Below, piece after piece: positions 27,143 through 36,668 of a stretch of DNA of 45,607 bases. The translations under genes were made by a program, and so were the position numbers. The DNA lies in the IMG/VR virus record IMGVR_UViG_3300035180_000049, positions 1 through 45,607 of that record. The stretch is one strand, 5' to 3'. Each line of letters opens with the position of its first letter. The stretch's first letter is position 1. The DNA comes from a virus. The notes under the pieces were generated by a model. It saw nothing but the letters and a program-made list of their open reading frames with translations, had not been told where the DNA came from and did not search any database.

Positions 27143-28552
27143 ATGGGAGCATATTCAAATCCACAAGAAGTATTAGATACTCAAACCGGGCAATATTTTC
27201 AGAATCTTCAAAGCACAATAACACAAACTTTCGCAGGTGTTGCACAGTCTTATGCGGCTAAGCAAGCGCAATTAAAAAAAGAATTAGAAGCAAATAAAAA
27301 AGAATTATTAGCAAATCAATTGAACGTTGACGAAGGCAATTTAAAGTTATATTCAGAAATAGATAAGGCATCTGCAGGTAAAAAAGGGGTAGATTTTCAT
27401 TCTACATTTGATCCTTTTGTTAAGGAATATGGTGATTTGAATATGTCATTGCAAACCGGGTCTGCTTCTGATAGAAGTAAAACATTGCAAAGAATGGCCC
27501 AAATAAGAAGTTCAATTACAGGTGCACAGGAGGACATTGCAACTATAGGTTCTTATGGCGAATCATTCGATAAGAATAGCTCAAACATTGGTAATATGGG
27601 AGGTCTCTCAGCTAGTAATGATCCTACAATGGTAATGGCCTACCAAGTACTTTCCGGTAAGGCAAAAGGTACAACATCGCTTAAAGTTGATCCATCAAAC
27701 CCTAGCATACGTACATGGACCGTTAAAGGTAATGTTGGGGGCAAAGATTTTGAGCAAGTTATTGATGGCAACCAATTAAAAGACGCTAGTCAACAAGGAG
27801 GTGGTCCATTCGTTTACATACCAAATACAATGGATGCAATAGATCAAAATAAACTTAGTAGCGGAGCTTATAATGTAGATACTAAGCAAGATAGTAAGGG
27901 AAATACAATTAGATCCTTAGGATTGATTAATGAGTCTTATTTAGGTAAAGAAATATTGGTTGATAGTCCTGAAAAAATAACCGGCCGAACAGTAAAGCAA
28001 GTTTATAGACAAGTAGATAAAGAAAAAATAAAACCTTTATTAGCTATAGATGCAAACAAACAATCAGCAGGCTTATTAGCGGACACTAGATCAGCCTCTG
28101 CTTGGTATAATGAAGTATACGCAAAAGGTAAAAATGATTTTGTTACACCATTGGATTTATCAACTGATGATGGCAAACAAAGATTTCAAGATGCTTATTT
28201 ACAGTACATCGTTGATACAATACCAGATAAACAAGCAGTAATGACTCCTGATAATAATATTGCAACCGTGACTAATGTAGAAGTAAAACCTTCTAGGGCA
28301 ACAGCCGGTAGTGGCGGTGGCAGGCCTGCTAAGGCGTTATTTACAGAACAAGAAATAAATGATTACAAAAATGACTTTGCCGATTTAGCGTCAGGTAAAA
28401 TAGAAGCGATTGATTTACCTGTTAGAGGAAAAGGAACAATGCGTTTTGAATTAAATAGAAAAGAAGGGAAGATACAAATGGTTAGAGCAGATGGCACAGT
28501 ATTAAAAGATCGTGTAACAGGACCTCAATTTAGATCTTATTTAGGAAAATAA
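27143..28552 (+). CDS. Putative internal virion protein, 469 aa
   Basis: The first 75 residues are helical (YFQNLQSTITQTFAGVAQ, LKKELEANKKELLANQL), the middle is Gly/Ser-rich with mixed strands, and the C-terminal part is basic (GKGTMRFELNRKEGKIQM). It stands between the small ejection-type protein and the giant protein, the position of T7 gp15 in the internal core. No enzyme motif is recognised. Role assigned by gene order only. Confidence 0.6.
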   Translation: MGAYSNPQEVLDTQTGQYFQNLQSTITQTFAGVAQSYAAKQAQLKKELEANKKELLANQLNVDEGNLKLYSEIDKASAGKKGVDFHSTFDPFVKEYGDLNMSLQTGSASDRSKTLQRMAQIRSSITGAQEDIATIGSYGESFDKNSSNIGNMGGLSASNDPTMVMAYQVLSGKAKGTTSLKVDPSNPSIRTWTVKGNVGGKDFEQVIDGNQLKDASQQGGGPFVYIPNTMDAIDQNKLSSGAYNVDTKQDSKGNTIRSLGLINESYLGKEILVDSPEKITGRTVKQVYRQVDKEKIKPLLAIDANKQSAGLLADTRSASAWYNEVYAKGKNDFVTPLDLSTDDGKQRFQDAYLQYIVDTIPDKQAVMTPDNNIATVTNVEVKPSRATAGSGGGRPAKALFTEQEINDYKNDFADLASGKIEAIDLPVRGKGTMRFELNRKEGKIQMVRADGTVLKDRVTGPQFRSYLGK

Positions 28553-28586
28553 AATAATAATAAATAACAAGTTTAAACAAAACAAT

Positions 28587-31500
28587 ATGTTTGAATACCT
28601 ACTCCCTGACGGGACCGCGTTGCCAGAGAACGAAGTAATAAAACTGGCTGTACAAAAAGGTTTAACACCTGATGACTATGTTAAAAAAAATAAACTTACT
28701 TTAAGACCTAAGCAAAAGAAAGCTGAGGTTAAAAAAGAAGTTGTAAAACCAACTCCGGTTGTAAAAAAAGAAGAACAAGTAGATATTACTGTTGAACCTG
28801 GCGTTTCAGATATTGGAGCAAAAGTTTCTAAAAAAGAATTTGCATTTAAAGAAGAAGGCATAACCCCGGAATATAAAGCAAAAAAAGCAAAAGATATTAC
28901 TATAAAGGAAGGAGAAGAAGCAAAATCTTTAATTCGTTTCCAAGAGCAAAAGACTAGATTAAGTAAGACTTATAAAAATAATCAAAATATTATTAACAAT
29001 ATTAATAGCAAAGCTTATAATTATGCTCAAAATGATCTAGTTAATGAAGAAAATACTACGCAAATTTCTGATTATATATCTACTGGATTAGAAAAAGCAG
29101 GTAATGTTGCAATGGGTATTGCAAATATTGTTCCAAAAACACTTGAGGCTTTAAGTGGAGGAGCTGTTGATTTGCCATCATTTGAATTATATGATACAGA
29201 AAAAACAAAAATGCCATTTTCAAAATACGAAGTAGCGGCGAAAGAAAAAATAAATAATGAGGCATTAATTGCAAAGCAAAATAATGTGAATTTTGTTGCT
29301 CCACCATTAATAGATGTGCAAAAAGATTTATTTTTACAAGATAAAGTAAAAGAAAATAAAGAACGTATAATTAATGATATGTTCACTCCTGGCTTTACGG
29401 GAGGTTTAACCGAAAATGACAAAGAATTAAAAGAACAAAAAGAGGCTTTAAAGGTCCAAGAAATTGGTAATATACAAAATATTACTAATAAACAAAAAGT
29501 GAATACTGCGCAATCAGTATTATATGGAGATACTATGAATTATCTAGCGGAGGACATATTAAAAACTCAGCAAAAAATAAAAGATAAGATAGCAACCCCT
29601 GACGACATTGCTAAATTTAAAACAGATTTACAAGATTATAAAAATAATAAAACACAATACCAAGATATTTTAAATGAGAATGTTAAGTTAGACACTAAAA
29701 AAGCGGGTGTTCAATCTAATATAGATTTATTTAAACTAAATTATAATCCTTATTCAAATTTAATTAATAATGTTGGTGGAACAGCTGAAGGAATGGTTGG
29801 CGGTGCATTAGTTTCATTAGGCAAAATAGGTTTGATGATTGGATATGAAGATAATGTTTTTACCGAGGTTGGTGAAAAAATGATCCAAAGATCGGAAGAG
29901 TTGCGCTCGGCACATAGGTCTTTTGAACTTAATAAAATAAAATCTGCCGGTGATATGGGTATGTGGCTTGGCCAAGTGGTTGGCGGAATTGCTCCATATA
30001 TTGTAGGTGGTGAAGCTAATTTAGCTAAAGGAGTATTTGCAGCAGGAGCAGCTGGTAAAAAAGCTTATGCAATGGATGAAGAAATGGCTGCAAACCCAAA
30101 ATTAGAATATAATGATTTGCAATATGCCGGAGCAATGCTAGGTTATGGCTTAGGAGAGTTCTATATGGTGGGAGGAATGAATAAAATATTGAAGGGAGCT
30201 AAAGGAACCGTTGGGGCAATAAACGAAAATGAAATAGAAAAAGCTTTATTTAATAAAGGTATTAAATCTTATGTAAACAAAGCCGTTAATAATGTACCTA
30301 AATTTTTAAGTGAAACAAATAAAGCTGGTTTAACTGGCTTTACGGTTGCGGCAATAGATAATATTACAGACAATGTAATATTAGGTAAAAAATCCGATAT
30401 AAAAGAGGCCTTAGTTGACGGGTATAAAAATATGGCTTTAATGCATACTGCGGTTGCTGGTATGGGTAATATATTTGGGTATGCAGTTGGTAAAGTATCT
30501 CCAGACCATGAAAGACTTCAAACATCAAAAAATTTACTTAAAATAAGCGAATTGAATGATAGATTGCTTGACGAAACATTAGATCCAACTACTAAAAAAG
30601 TTATCAATGACAATATTAATTCATTAGAAAATGCTAATAAAATAGCATTGCAAAAAAGTCTAAATAAAATTGGAACTTATTCAAAAAGTCAAATAAGAGA
30701 TTTATTAGAAATTGAACAAAAAAAGTTTGAACTTAAACAAGAAGCAATATCTATAGCAAAAGTTCCTAATGAACAAAACGCTGGATTAATAGAAGGAATA
30801 AAAGGTAGGTTCAAAGAACTGAATGATACTAGATCCGCTATTATGTTTGATAAGCATAACGCATTGTCATATATTGAACCTGCAAAATTAGACAAGTTGA
30901 CTAAGGACGCTAAAAAATCCTTAGAATATGAAAATGAGCGTGCTCCTGATGAAAAGGTAAAAATAACTGACGAAACAATAAAAGATCGCGCATTACAAAC
31001 ACATTTATTAGATGATTTTCTAAAAAGTAATTTGAATGAAAAAGGTTATAATGCCGTAACTCAATTTGGTCATGCAAAAGCTGCTGAAAAATTTGGTATT
31101 GACACATATACAAATTTCGATGCTTTAGCCGAATCTTTTAATAAAGCAAAAATATTATCGCGCAGAGTTGACATAGCTAAAACTGCTCCTGAAGTTATAA
31201 AAGCAAGAGCGGGATTACTTAGAAAAGCCGCTGAGTCTATAGGATTAGCAGAAAAAAAAGATATTCAAAGATTTGATGATACCCAAACCGCCAAAGAATG
31301 GTTAGAAAATAATACAAAATTATCTCCGACTGAAGTAAATTTTTATATTAATAAGCCACTAGGGGCAGCTATAGGAAGTGGATTTACAAATAATGGCAAA
31401 GAGATACTATTTATAAATGATGCTAAATCAGCCGCACGCGGGTTCACCACAACTGATCAACACGAATTATTTCATCCTATATTAGATTCAATGCTTGCCA

Positions 31501-34500
31501 AAGATCCAAAATTTGGCGAAGACGTTGGCAAAATGCTATACGCGTATATTGAAGAAATGATTGGCTCAAAATCATTTAATGCTACGGAATTTAAAGAGCG
31601 ACATGACTTATATAAAAAACAATTTGATGCAGGTGAAATTGATGGCACAGAATATTGGGCAGAGGTATTTCCATTATTGTCTGAAGCAATAGCGGTTAAG
31701 GATATAAAATATGACGAAACATTTTTTACAAAAATAAAAGATGTTGTAAGAAGACTATTGCAGGATTTAGGTTGGAAAAAAATAGATATAAAAACAGGAC
31801 AAGATGCATTTAATTTTGTTAGAGATTATAATGCTGGTTTTGAAAAAGGGGACTTAGGTAAAGCGTTTAAAAGGCTTTTAACAGAAGAAAATATAACTAG
31901 CAATATAAAGGAGTCTAAGTCCTTTGATGATCGTTTAGATGAGCTAGATAACATGCTTGCTGACGGTAGTATTGAATACGATGCTTACGAAAGGAAAGTT
32001 GAAGAATTAGAAAAAGAAGAAAAAGCATTAAAGACTGTAACTAAAATTGAAGAAGTTGGATTTAAAGAGAAAACTCCTTCTAAGGAAAAATATGAAATAA
32101 GTGATGTAGCTAAAACTGCAAAAGAAAAGCTTGATAACATCGGCAATAACCCTAAAGGGTTTAATGTCGGTGATGAAAACATATACAAAGAACTAGACAA
32201 AATGGTTAAGGCTAAGTCTAGGAATTGGGTTACATCAAAAGGAACTGTTATAGACTTTACAAATAAAGATAAAGGAGGTTTAGATGGATTCAGCATGGAA
32301 GAAATGGTAAATGAGACCAGGGCTTCCATGATCCCTTATATTGCTAAATTTGATCCAAGTAAAAACAATAGTTTATATGGGTATATAAATGCACAGTATG
32401 TTAATAGAATGCGGCAAGCTCTTAAAAGTGGTAAGGTCGCAGATGTAATATATGGCGAAAGTGCAGAAGAAGTTAAAGGATTAATGTCTGGTGAAGAAAC
32501 TGACATGAACGTTATTGAGCAATTGCCAGAAAGACCAGCATATAAAACATTAATAGAAGCTAAGGTTTTAGACCAACCGTATATTGATTCCGTAATAAAT
32601 AAAGTTATAAGCACAGTTCGAACATTAAAAACAAGTGCTCTAGAAAAAGTTTCTATAAATAGAACTATCACTCCTTTTGTTGCAGAGATCAGAGACGCAA
32701 TGGGCAAACAAGCTGACATTGATTTTAAAACAGCAATGGGAGGCAAAAAGAATGGTGAATTAAGATCTTGGTTATTGAAACATAAAAAAGCAATGTTAGA
32801 AAACCTAACAACTACTTTTTTAATGGGTAAGAATGGAGATGGTGGTTTTCCAATGGCTATAGAAAAAAGTGTAAATGGTAGTTGGGTAAAATATCCTGAA
32901 TGGGTAGATAAAACAATAGATAGAGAATCTGTTTCAACAGACTTAGCGGGAAGAACATCAGGTGCTGAATTAGTTAGACGTCTTAAAAATGCTGACAGAC
33001 TAATATCTGATGCTGATTTCTTATCTTTTGTTATAGGTCCAGATGGTAATCCGCTAAGAGGTAGAAAAGAAGCTGTAGCTAAAGCTATGGGCGAAGAGTA
33101 TTCTTTTGACTTGATTAAAAAAGATCTAATAGAAGAAGGTCCTATATACGAAGCCTTACAAAAAAATCAAACATTACTTACTGGAGTTGCAATAGACAAT
33201 GCGGTAACCGAACTTAGTCGCCAATTTGATAGAGGTAATGTTAAGTTTTCATTGTTTGAATCAGGCTTAGAACTTGATTTATTTAAAGAAAAAGAAGAAG
33301 ACTTTAAAAAGGAATTATTAAACAATAATGTAAATGTAAGAAAATCATTTATTGATACTTATGGCAATACATTTGGCGAAAAAACAAATAGTATAATAAG
33401 TAAATTGATTGAAAATACATTAGCATTACTGCCAACTAAAAAATTAGATTTAGCAGAAGGTAAATTATTTGTAACAGACAATATTGAAAAACTATTAGTA
33501 ACTGATAATCTTAACAATACAGATAGCGAAAATTTTGGATTAGATTTAGTAGGTTTAAAAGATTTAAAATATTCAGATAAAAATGGCAAGTTAACTTATA
33601 ATGGAATATCCTCCTCTAATAAATTTAGTGAGATGATAACAAAATCACTAGATACTGAATTGAATCAAGAAAAAAGAAATCAAATAATAGAGGATCAAAT
33701 AAATACATTTTCAAGAACTGTACGCGCTAAAAATGGATTGTTTAAAACAAATAGACAATTTTGGGAAGAAATGATAAAACCTAATCTTAATGAAAAAGAT
33801 TTAGAAAACTTTAGCATTAAACCTGTACAAAGAGGAGAAGGTATTTTTCATGGGGCAAAACAAATTACCGTTGATTTTGATCCAACTATAAAAGTAAACA
33901 AATTTAGTATATTAACCAATGTTGAAAACGTTAATATACAATCCAAAAAAAATAGAGAATTATTAATAAAACAATTAGATAAGTTTATTGAATCTGGTGA
34001 TGTAAAATCTGCCTCTTCATATATTAATCTTAGTTCTAGGGATATGCGCTCTGTTTTAAAGTTAATGGGTAAATTTAAAGGATATGAAGAAGGTGTGTTC
34101 ATCTCGGGTGAAACACCGGTATATGAACATAGACCGCCTATGAATGAGATAGGCAATAAGTTTATAGCAGCAGTTGCTGGCGAAATTAATAGATCTGAAG
34201 CAATAGACGCTATAAATTCTTCTGAAACATACTTAATATCCAAAGAATTAAATAAATCTATAAATGAAAACTTTAAGACTAAAGGTGATTTCTTAGAAAG
34301 TTATACTTCAAGTTTAGAAAAATTAAATAAAAATATAATATCAGTAGATAATGTTGGCGTTGCCCGTTTAAGTTTGGTAGATAAAACTGAATTGTCTAAA
34401 GACTTTAATGATATTTTAGAGGAAAATGTAGGTGTGAAAGCTGATGAAAAGTTTTCAGATATTGTAGCAAAACGTAAAGGAGCGGCTATCGGTAAATATA

Positions 34501-36566
34501 GATTCTTTGTTCCACCGTCAGCTGCTGATTTAGAATTATTAACTTATGATTTTTTAGGGTACGGCAAAGCGGGTGAAAAACAAAAAGAGTTCTTTAACAA
34601 AACATTGTTCGAGCCTTACGCTAATGGTATTGCATTAATTGACGCTGCTAAACAATCTATAAAAACTGATTATAAAACATTATTAAAGTCATATCCTAAA
34701 GTAAGTAAAGAGTTAGGCAAGTTAACACCTGACGGCAATTTTACTTATGACCAAGCTCTACGTGTGTCTATGTGGACCGGCATGGGTGTTGAAGTTCCTG
34801 GGTTGCTTAAAGAAGATATAAGGAAATTAAATGACTTTGTTAATAATGATGCTGAGCTATCTGCTTTTAAAGCTGGATTAATAGTGACAGGTAGACAAGG
34901 AAATGGCTGGGTAGAACCGTCTGAATATTGGGATAGTGAAACTATAGTATCTGATTTACATAACATAACGGAAAAAGTAGGTAGAAAAAAATATTTAGGA
35001 GAATTTATAGAAAATTCTGAAAGTATGTTTTCAAAAGAAAATCTTAATAAAATTGAAACAATATATGGATCAAACTTTAGAGAGGCATTAGAGGATTCTA
35101 TTTATAGCATGTCTAATGGGACAAACAGAGAAGGAGGTCCTGGAAGAATAAACGCAGGATGGTTAAATTGGATTAATAATTCAACCGGTGCTATAATGTT
35201 TTGGAATACTAGGTCAGCTGTACTACAGACCGTTGGGGCAATTAACTATTTAAACTGGAGGGATAATAATCCTTTAAATGCAGCCAAAGCATTTGCAAAT
35301 CAACCGCAATACTGGAAAGATTTTGCTCATATCTGGAACTCAGATAAAATGAAAGAAAGAAGGTCAGGTTTGAAAGAAGACGTTAGTTCTGCTGAAATAG
35401 CTAATGCCGCAGTAGGTAGTAAGAGTAAAGCTAATGCGGTAATATCTTATTTATTGAAAAAAGGATTTTTACCGACTCAGATTGGAGATAGTTTTGCTAT
35501 TGCTTCAGGAGGAGCCGCGTTCTATAGAAATCGCATTGATTATAATTTAAAGCAAGGGATGTCCGAAGCAGAAGCTGAGTCCAACGCTTGGAAAGAATTC
35601 TTAAAAATAACAGACCAAACACAACAATCTGGAGACCCTAGAGATGTTTCTCAGCAACAAAGAAGTGCTGCGGGTAGATTAGTATTAGCATTCCAAAATA
35701 CATCAATGCAGCAAGCTAGGCTTGTAAAGAAAGCTGGATTAGATCTTATAAACAATAGAGGCGATGCAAAAACTAACATATCTAAGATCGTATATTATAC
35801 AGCGGTTCAAAACATTATTTTTGGAGCTCTACAAAGCGCTTTATTTGCTACATTTTTTAGTGACGATGATGATGAAGAGAAAAAGAAAAAGAAGCAAACC
35901 GTTCAAGATAAATGGCTTGACATTGGTAATAACATTGTTGATACTATATTGCGTGGTTCTGGTTTGGCTGGCGCTGTTGTAGCTACTCTTAAGAATGTTT
36001 ATTTAAAGTATAACGAAGAACAAGAAAAAGGATTTAAAGGTGATCTTGGTAAAGTAGTAATTGAAGCTGCTAATATTTCTCCACCATTAGGTTCTAAGTT
36101 TACTAAATTGTATGGGGCAGCAAAAACTAATCAATTTGAAAAAGATGTTATTGCTAAAAGAGGTTGGGATATTACGCAAGGCGGTAGATTAGATTTAAGT
36201 CCGTCTTATTCTGTATTAGGACAGGGTGTTGAGGCTGCTACTAACTTGCCTATGAATAGATTTGTAAACAAAGTTAATAATCTTAGTGAAGCATTAGACT
36301 CTAGAAATAAATCTTGGCAACGTATTGCATTAGCAATTGGATATAGTCCTTATGCTGTTGGGGCAAAAAATGAAGAAAATGATATTATAAAAGCAGAGGC
36401 TAAAGTAGAAAGAAAAATTGCTGGTAAAGAAAAAGCAATAGAGACTAGAAGGAAGAACAAAGAAGAATTAAGAAATATGCCTTCTGAAGAAAGACGTGCT
36501 TTAAGAGAAAAGAAGCGAGAAGAAAAAAGATTACTTAGAGAAAGAAAAAGGAACGCATATAAATAG
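28587..36566 (+). CDS. Giant virion (ejection-type) protein with HExxH motif, 2659 aa
   Basis: This single gene takes 8 kb. It starts with FEYLLPDGTALPENEV, followed by a Lys/Pro-rich linker. Residues about 390-640 hold Gly/Ala-rich, partly hydrophobic stretches (GGTAEGMVGGALVSLGKIGL, GGIAPYIVGG) that could cross membranes. HELFH at residues 959-963 is a zincin-type HExxH motif with acidic candidates downstream (EYWAEVFPLL). At about 1253-1278, FDPSKNNSLYGYI...NRMRQAL recalls sigma-70 region 2. Further hydrophobic segments lie at about 2410-2440, and the end is very basic (RRALREKKREEKRLLRERKR). Position, size and membrane-like parts fit a T7 gp16-type channel protein. No T7-like or DxDGD polymerase motif was found. 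Confidence 0.72.
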   Translation: MFEYLLPDGTALPENEVIKLAVQKGLTPDDYVKKNKLTLRPKQKKAEVKKEVVKPTPVVKKEEQVDITVEPGVSDIGAKVSKKEFAFKEEGITPEYKAKKAKDITIKEGEEAKSLIRFQEQKTRLSKTYKNNQNIINNINSKAYNYAQNDLVNEENTTQISDYISTGLEKAGNVAMGIANIVPKTLEALSGGAVDLPSFELYDTEKTKMPFSKYEVAAKEKINNEALIAKQNNVNFVAPPLIDVQKDLFLQDKVKENKERIINDMFTPGFTGGLTENDKELKEQKEALKVQEIGNIQNITNKQKVNTAQSVLYGDTMNYLAEDILKTQQKIKDKIATPDDIAKFKTDLQDYKNNKTQYQDILNENVKLDTKKAGVQSNIDLFKLNYNPYSNLINNVGGTAEGMVGGALVSLGKIGLMIGYEDNVFTEVGEKMIQRSEELRSAHRSFELNKIKSAGDMGMWLGQVVGGIAPYIVGGEANLAKGVFAAGAAGKKAYAMDEEMAANPKLEYNDLQYAGAMLGYGLGEFYMVGGMNKILKGAKGTVGAINENEIEKALFNKGIKSYVNKAVNNVPKFLSETNKAGLTGFTVAAIDNITDNVILGKKSDIKEALVDGYKNMALMHTAVAGMGNIFGYAVGKVSPDHERLQTSKNLLKISELNDRLLDETLDPTTKKVINDNINSLENANKIALQKSLNKIGTYSKSQIRDLLEIEQKKFELKQEAISIAKVPNEQNAGLIEGIKGRFKELNDTRSAIMFDKHNALSYIEPAKLDKLTKDAKKSLEYENERAPDEKVKITDETIKDRALQTHLLDDFLKSNLNEKGYNAVTQFGHAKAAEKFGIDTYTNFDALAESFNKAKILSRRVDIAKTAPEVIKARAGLLRKAAESIGLAEKKDIQRFDDTQTAKEWLENNTKLSPTEVNFYINKPLGAAIGSGFTNNGKEILFINDAKSAARGFTTTDQHELFHPILDSMLAKDPKFGEDVGKMLYAYIEEMIGSKSFNATEFKERHDLYKKQFDAGEIDGTEYWAEVFPLLSEAIAVKDIKYDETFFTKIKDVVRRLLQDLGWKKIDIKTGQDAFNFVRDYNAGFEKGDLGKAFKRLLTEENITSNIKESKSFDDRLDELDNMLADGSIEYDAYERKVEELEKEEKALKTVTKIEEVGFKEKTPSKEKYEISDVAKTAKEKLDNIGNNPKGFNVGDENIYKELDKMVKAKSRNWVTSKGTVIDFTNKDKGGLDGFSMEEMVNETRASMIPYIAKFDPSKNNSLYGYINAQYVNRMRQALKSGKVADVIYGESAEEVKGLMSGEETDMNVIEQLPERPAYKTLIEAKVLDQPYIDSVINKVISTVRTLKTSALEKVSINRTITPFVAEIRDAMGKQADIDFKTAMGGKKNGELRSWLLKHKKAMLENLTTTFLMGKNGDGGFPMAIEKSVNGSWVKYPEWVDKTIDRESVSTDLAGRTSGAELVRRLKNADRLISDADFLSFVIGPDGNPLRGRKEAVAKAMGEEYSFDLIKKDLIEEGPIYEALQKNQTLLTGVAIDNAVTELSRQFDRGNVKFSLFESGLELDLFKEKEEDFKKELLNNNVNVRKSFIDTYGNTFGEKTNSIISKLIENTLALLPTKKLDLAEGKLFVTDNIEKLLVTDNLNNTDSENFGLDLVGLKDLKYSDKNGKLTYNGISSSNKFSEMITKSLDTELNQEKRNQIIEDQINTFSRTVRAKNGLFKTNRQFWEEMIKPNLNEKDLENFSIKPVQRGEGIFHGAKQITVDFDPTIKVNKFSILTNVENVNIQSKKNRELLIKQLDKFIESGDVKSASSYINLSSRDMRSVLKLMGKFKGYEEGVFISGETPVYEHRPPMNEIGNKFIAAVAGEINRSEAIDAINSSETYLISKELNKSINENFKTKGDFLESYTSSLEKLNKNIISVDNVGVARLSLVDKTELSKDFNDILEENVGVKADEKFSDIVAKRKGAAIGKYRFFVPPSAADLELLTYDFLGYGKAGEKQKEFFNKTLFEPYANGIALIDAAKQSIKTDYKTLLKSYPKVSKELGKLTPDGNFTYDQALRVSMWTGMGVEVPGLLKEDIRKLNDFVNNDAELSAFKAGLIVTGRQGNGWVEPSEYWDSETIVSDLHNITEKVGRKKYLGEFIENSESMFSKENLNKIETIYGSNFREALEDSIYSMSNGTNREGGPGRINAGWLNWINNSTGAIMFWNTRSAVLQTVGAINYLNWRDNNPLNAAKAFANQPQYWKDFAHIWNSDKMKERRSGLKEDVSSAEIANAAVGSKSKANAVISYLLKKGFLPTQIGDSFAIASGGAAFYRNRIDYNLKQGMSEAEAESNAWKEFLKITDQTQQSGDPRDVSQQQRSAAGRLVLAFQNTSMQQARLVKKAGLDLINNRGDAKTNISKIVYYTAVQNIIFGALQSALFATFFSDDDDEEKKKKKQTVQDKWLDIGNNIVDTILRGSGLAGAVVATLKNVYLKYNEEQEKGFKGDLGKVVIEAANISPPLGSKFTKLYGAAKTNQFEKDVIAKRGWDITQGGRLDLSPSYSVLGQGVEAATNLPMNRFVNKVNNLSEALDSRNKSWQRIALAIGYSPYAVGAKNEENDIIKAEAKVERKIAGKEKAIETRRKNKEELRNMPSEERRALREKKREEKRLLRERKRNAYK

Positions 36567-36593
36567 GCACCATACCTAATGTTCCAAAATAAG

Positions 36594-36627
36594 AAAGGGG
36601 ACCTCGTAATGAGAATCCCCTTTTTTT
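36594..36627. terminator. Bidirectional terminator between the convergent arms
   Basis: The stem AAAGGGGA (36594-36601) pairs with TCCCCTTT (36616-36623); a 3-bp CTC/GAG helix can form inside the loop. The right side continues as a run of seven T (36621-36627) and the left side is A-rich, so the same hairpin can terminate the rightward arm after the giant gene and the leftward arm after nrdA. Confidence 0.85.
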
Positions 36628-36632
36628 ATTTA

Positions 36633-36668
36633 TGTTCATTATATTTGAACGTTCATTGTCAATGAACA
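36633..36668. repeat. Overlapping TGAAC/GTTCA palindromes at the arm junction
   Basis: TGTTCATT at 36633-36640 is the exact inverse of AATGAACA at 36661-36668. Inside lies the perfect palindrome TGAACGTTCA (36646-36655) and a second hairpin GTTCATT-GTC-AATGAAC (36651-36667). The element abuts the nrdA stop codon at 36669. It may add to termination of the leftward transcript or be a protein-binding site; nothing in the sequence decides. Confidence 0.7.

Noticed and set aside
29072-29422. 116-aa minus-strand frame inside the giant gene
   Set aside because: Antisense shadow of a continuous 2659-codon gene with no independent support.
28587-36566. Virion RNA polymerase in the giant protein
   Set aside because: No DxDGD-type or T7/N4-like polymerase motif was seen; size alone is not evidence.
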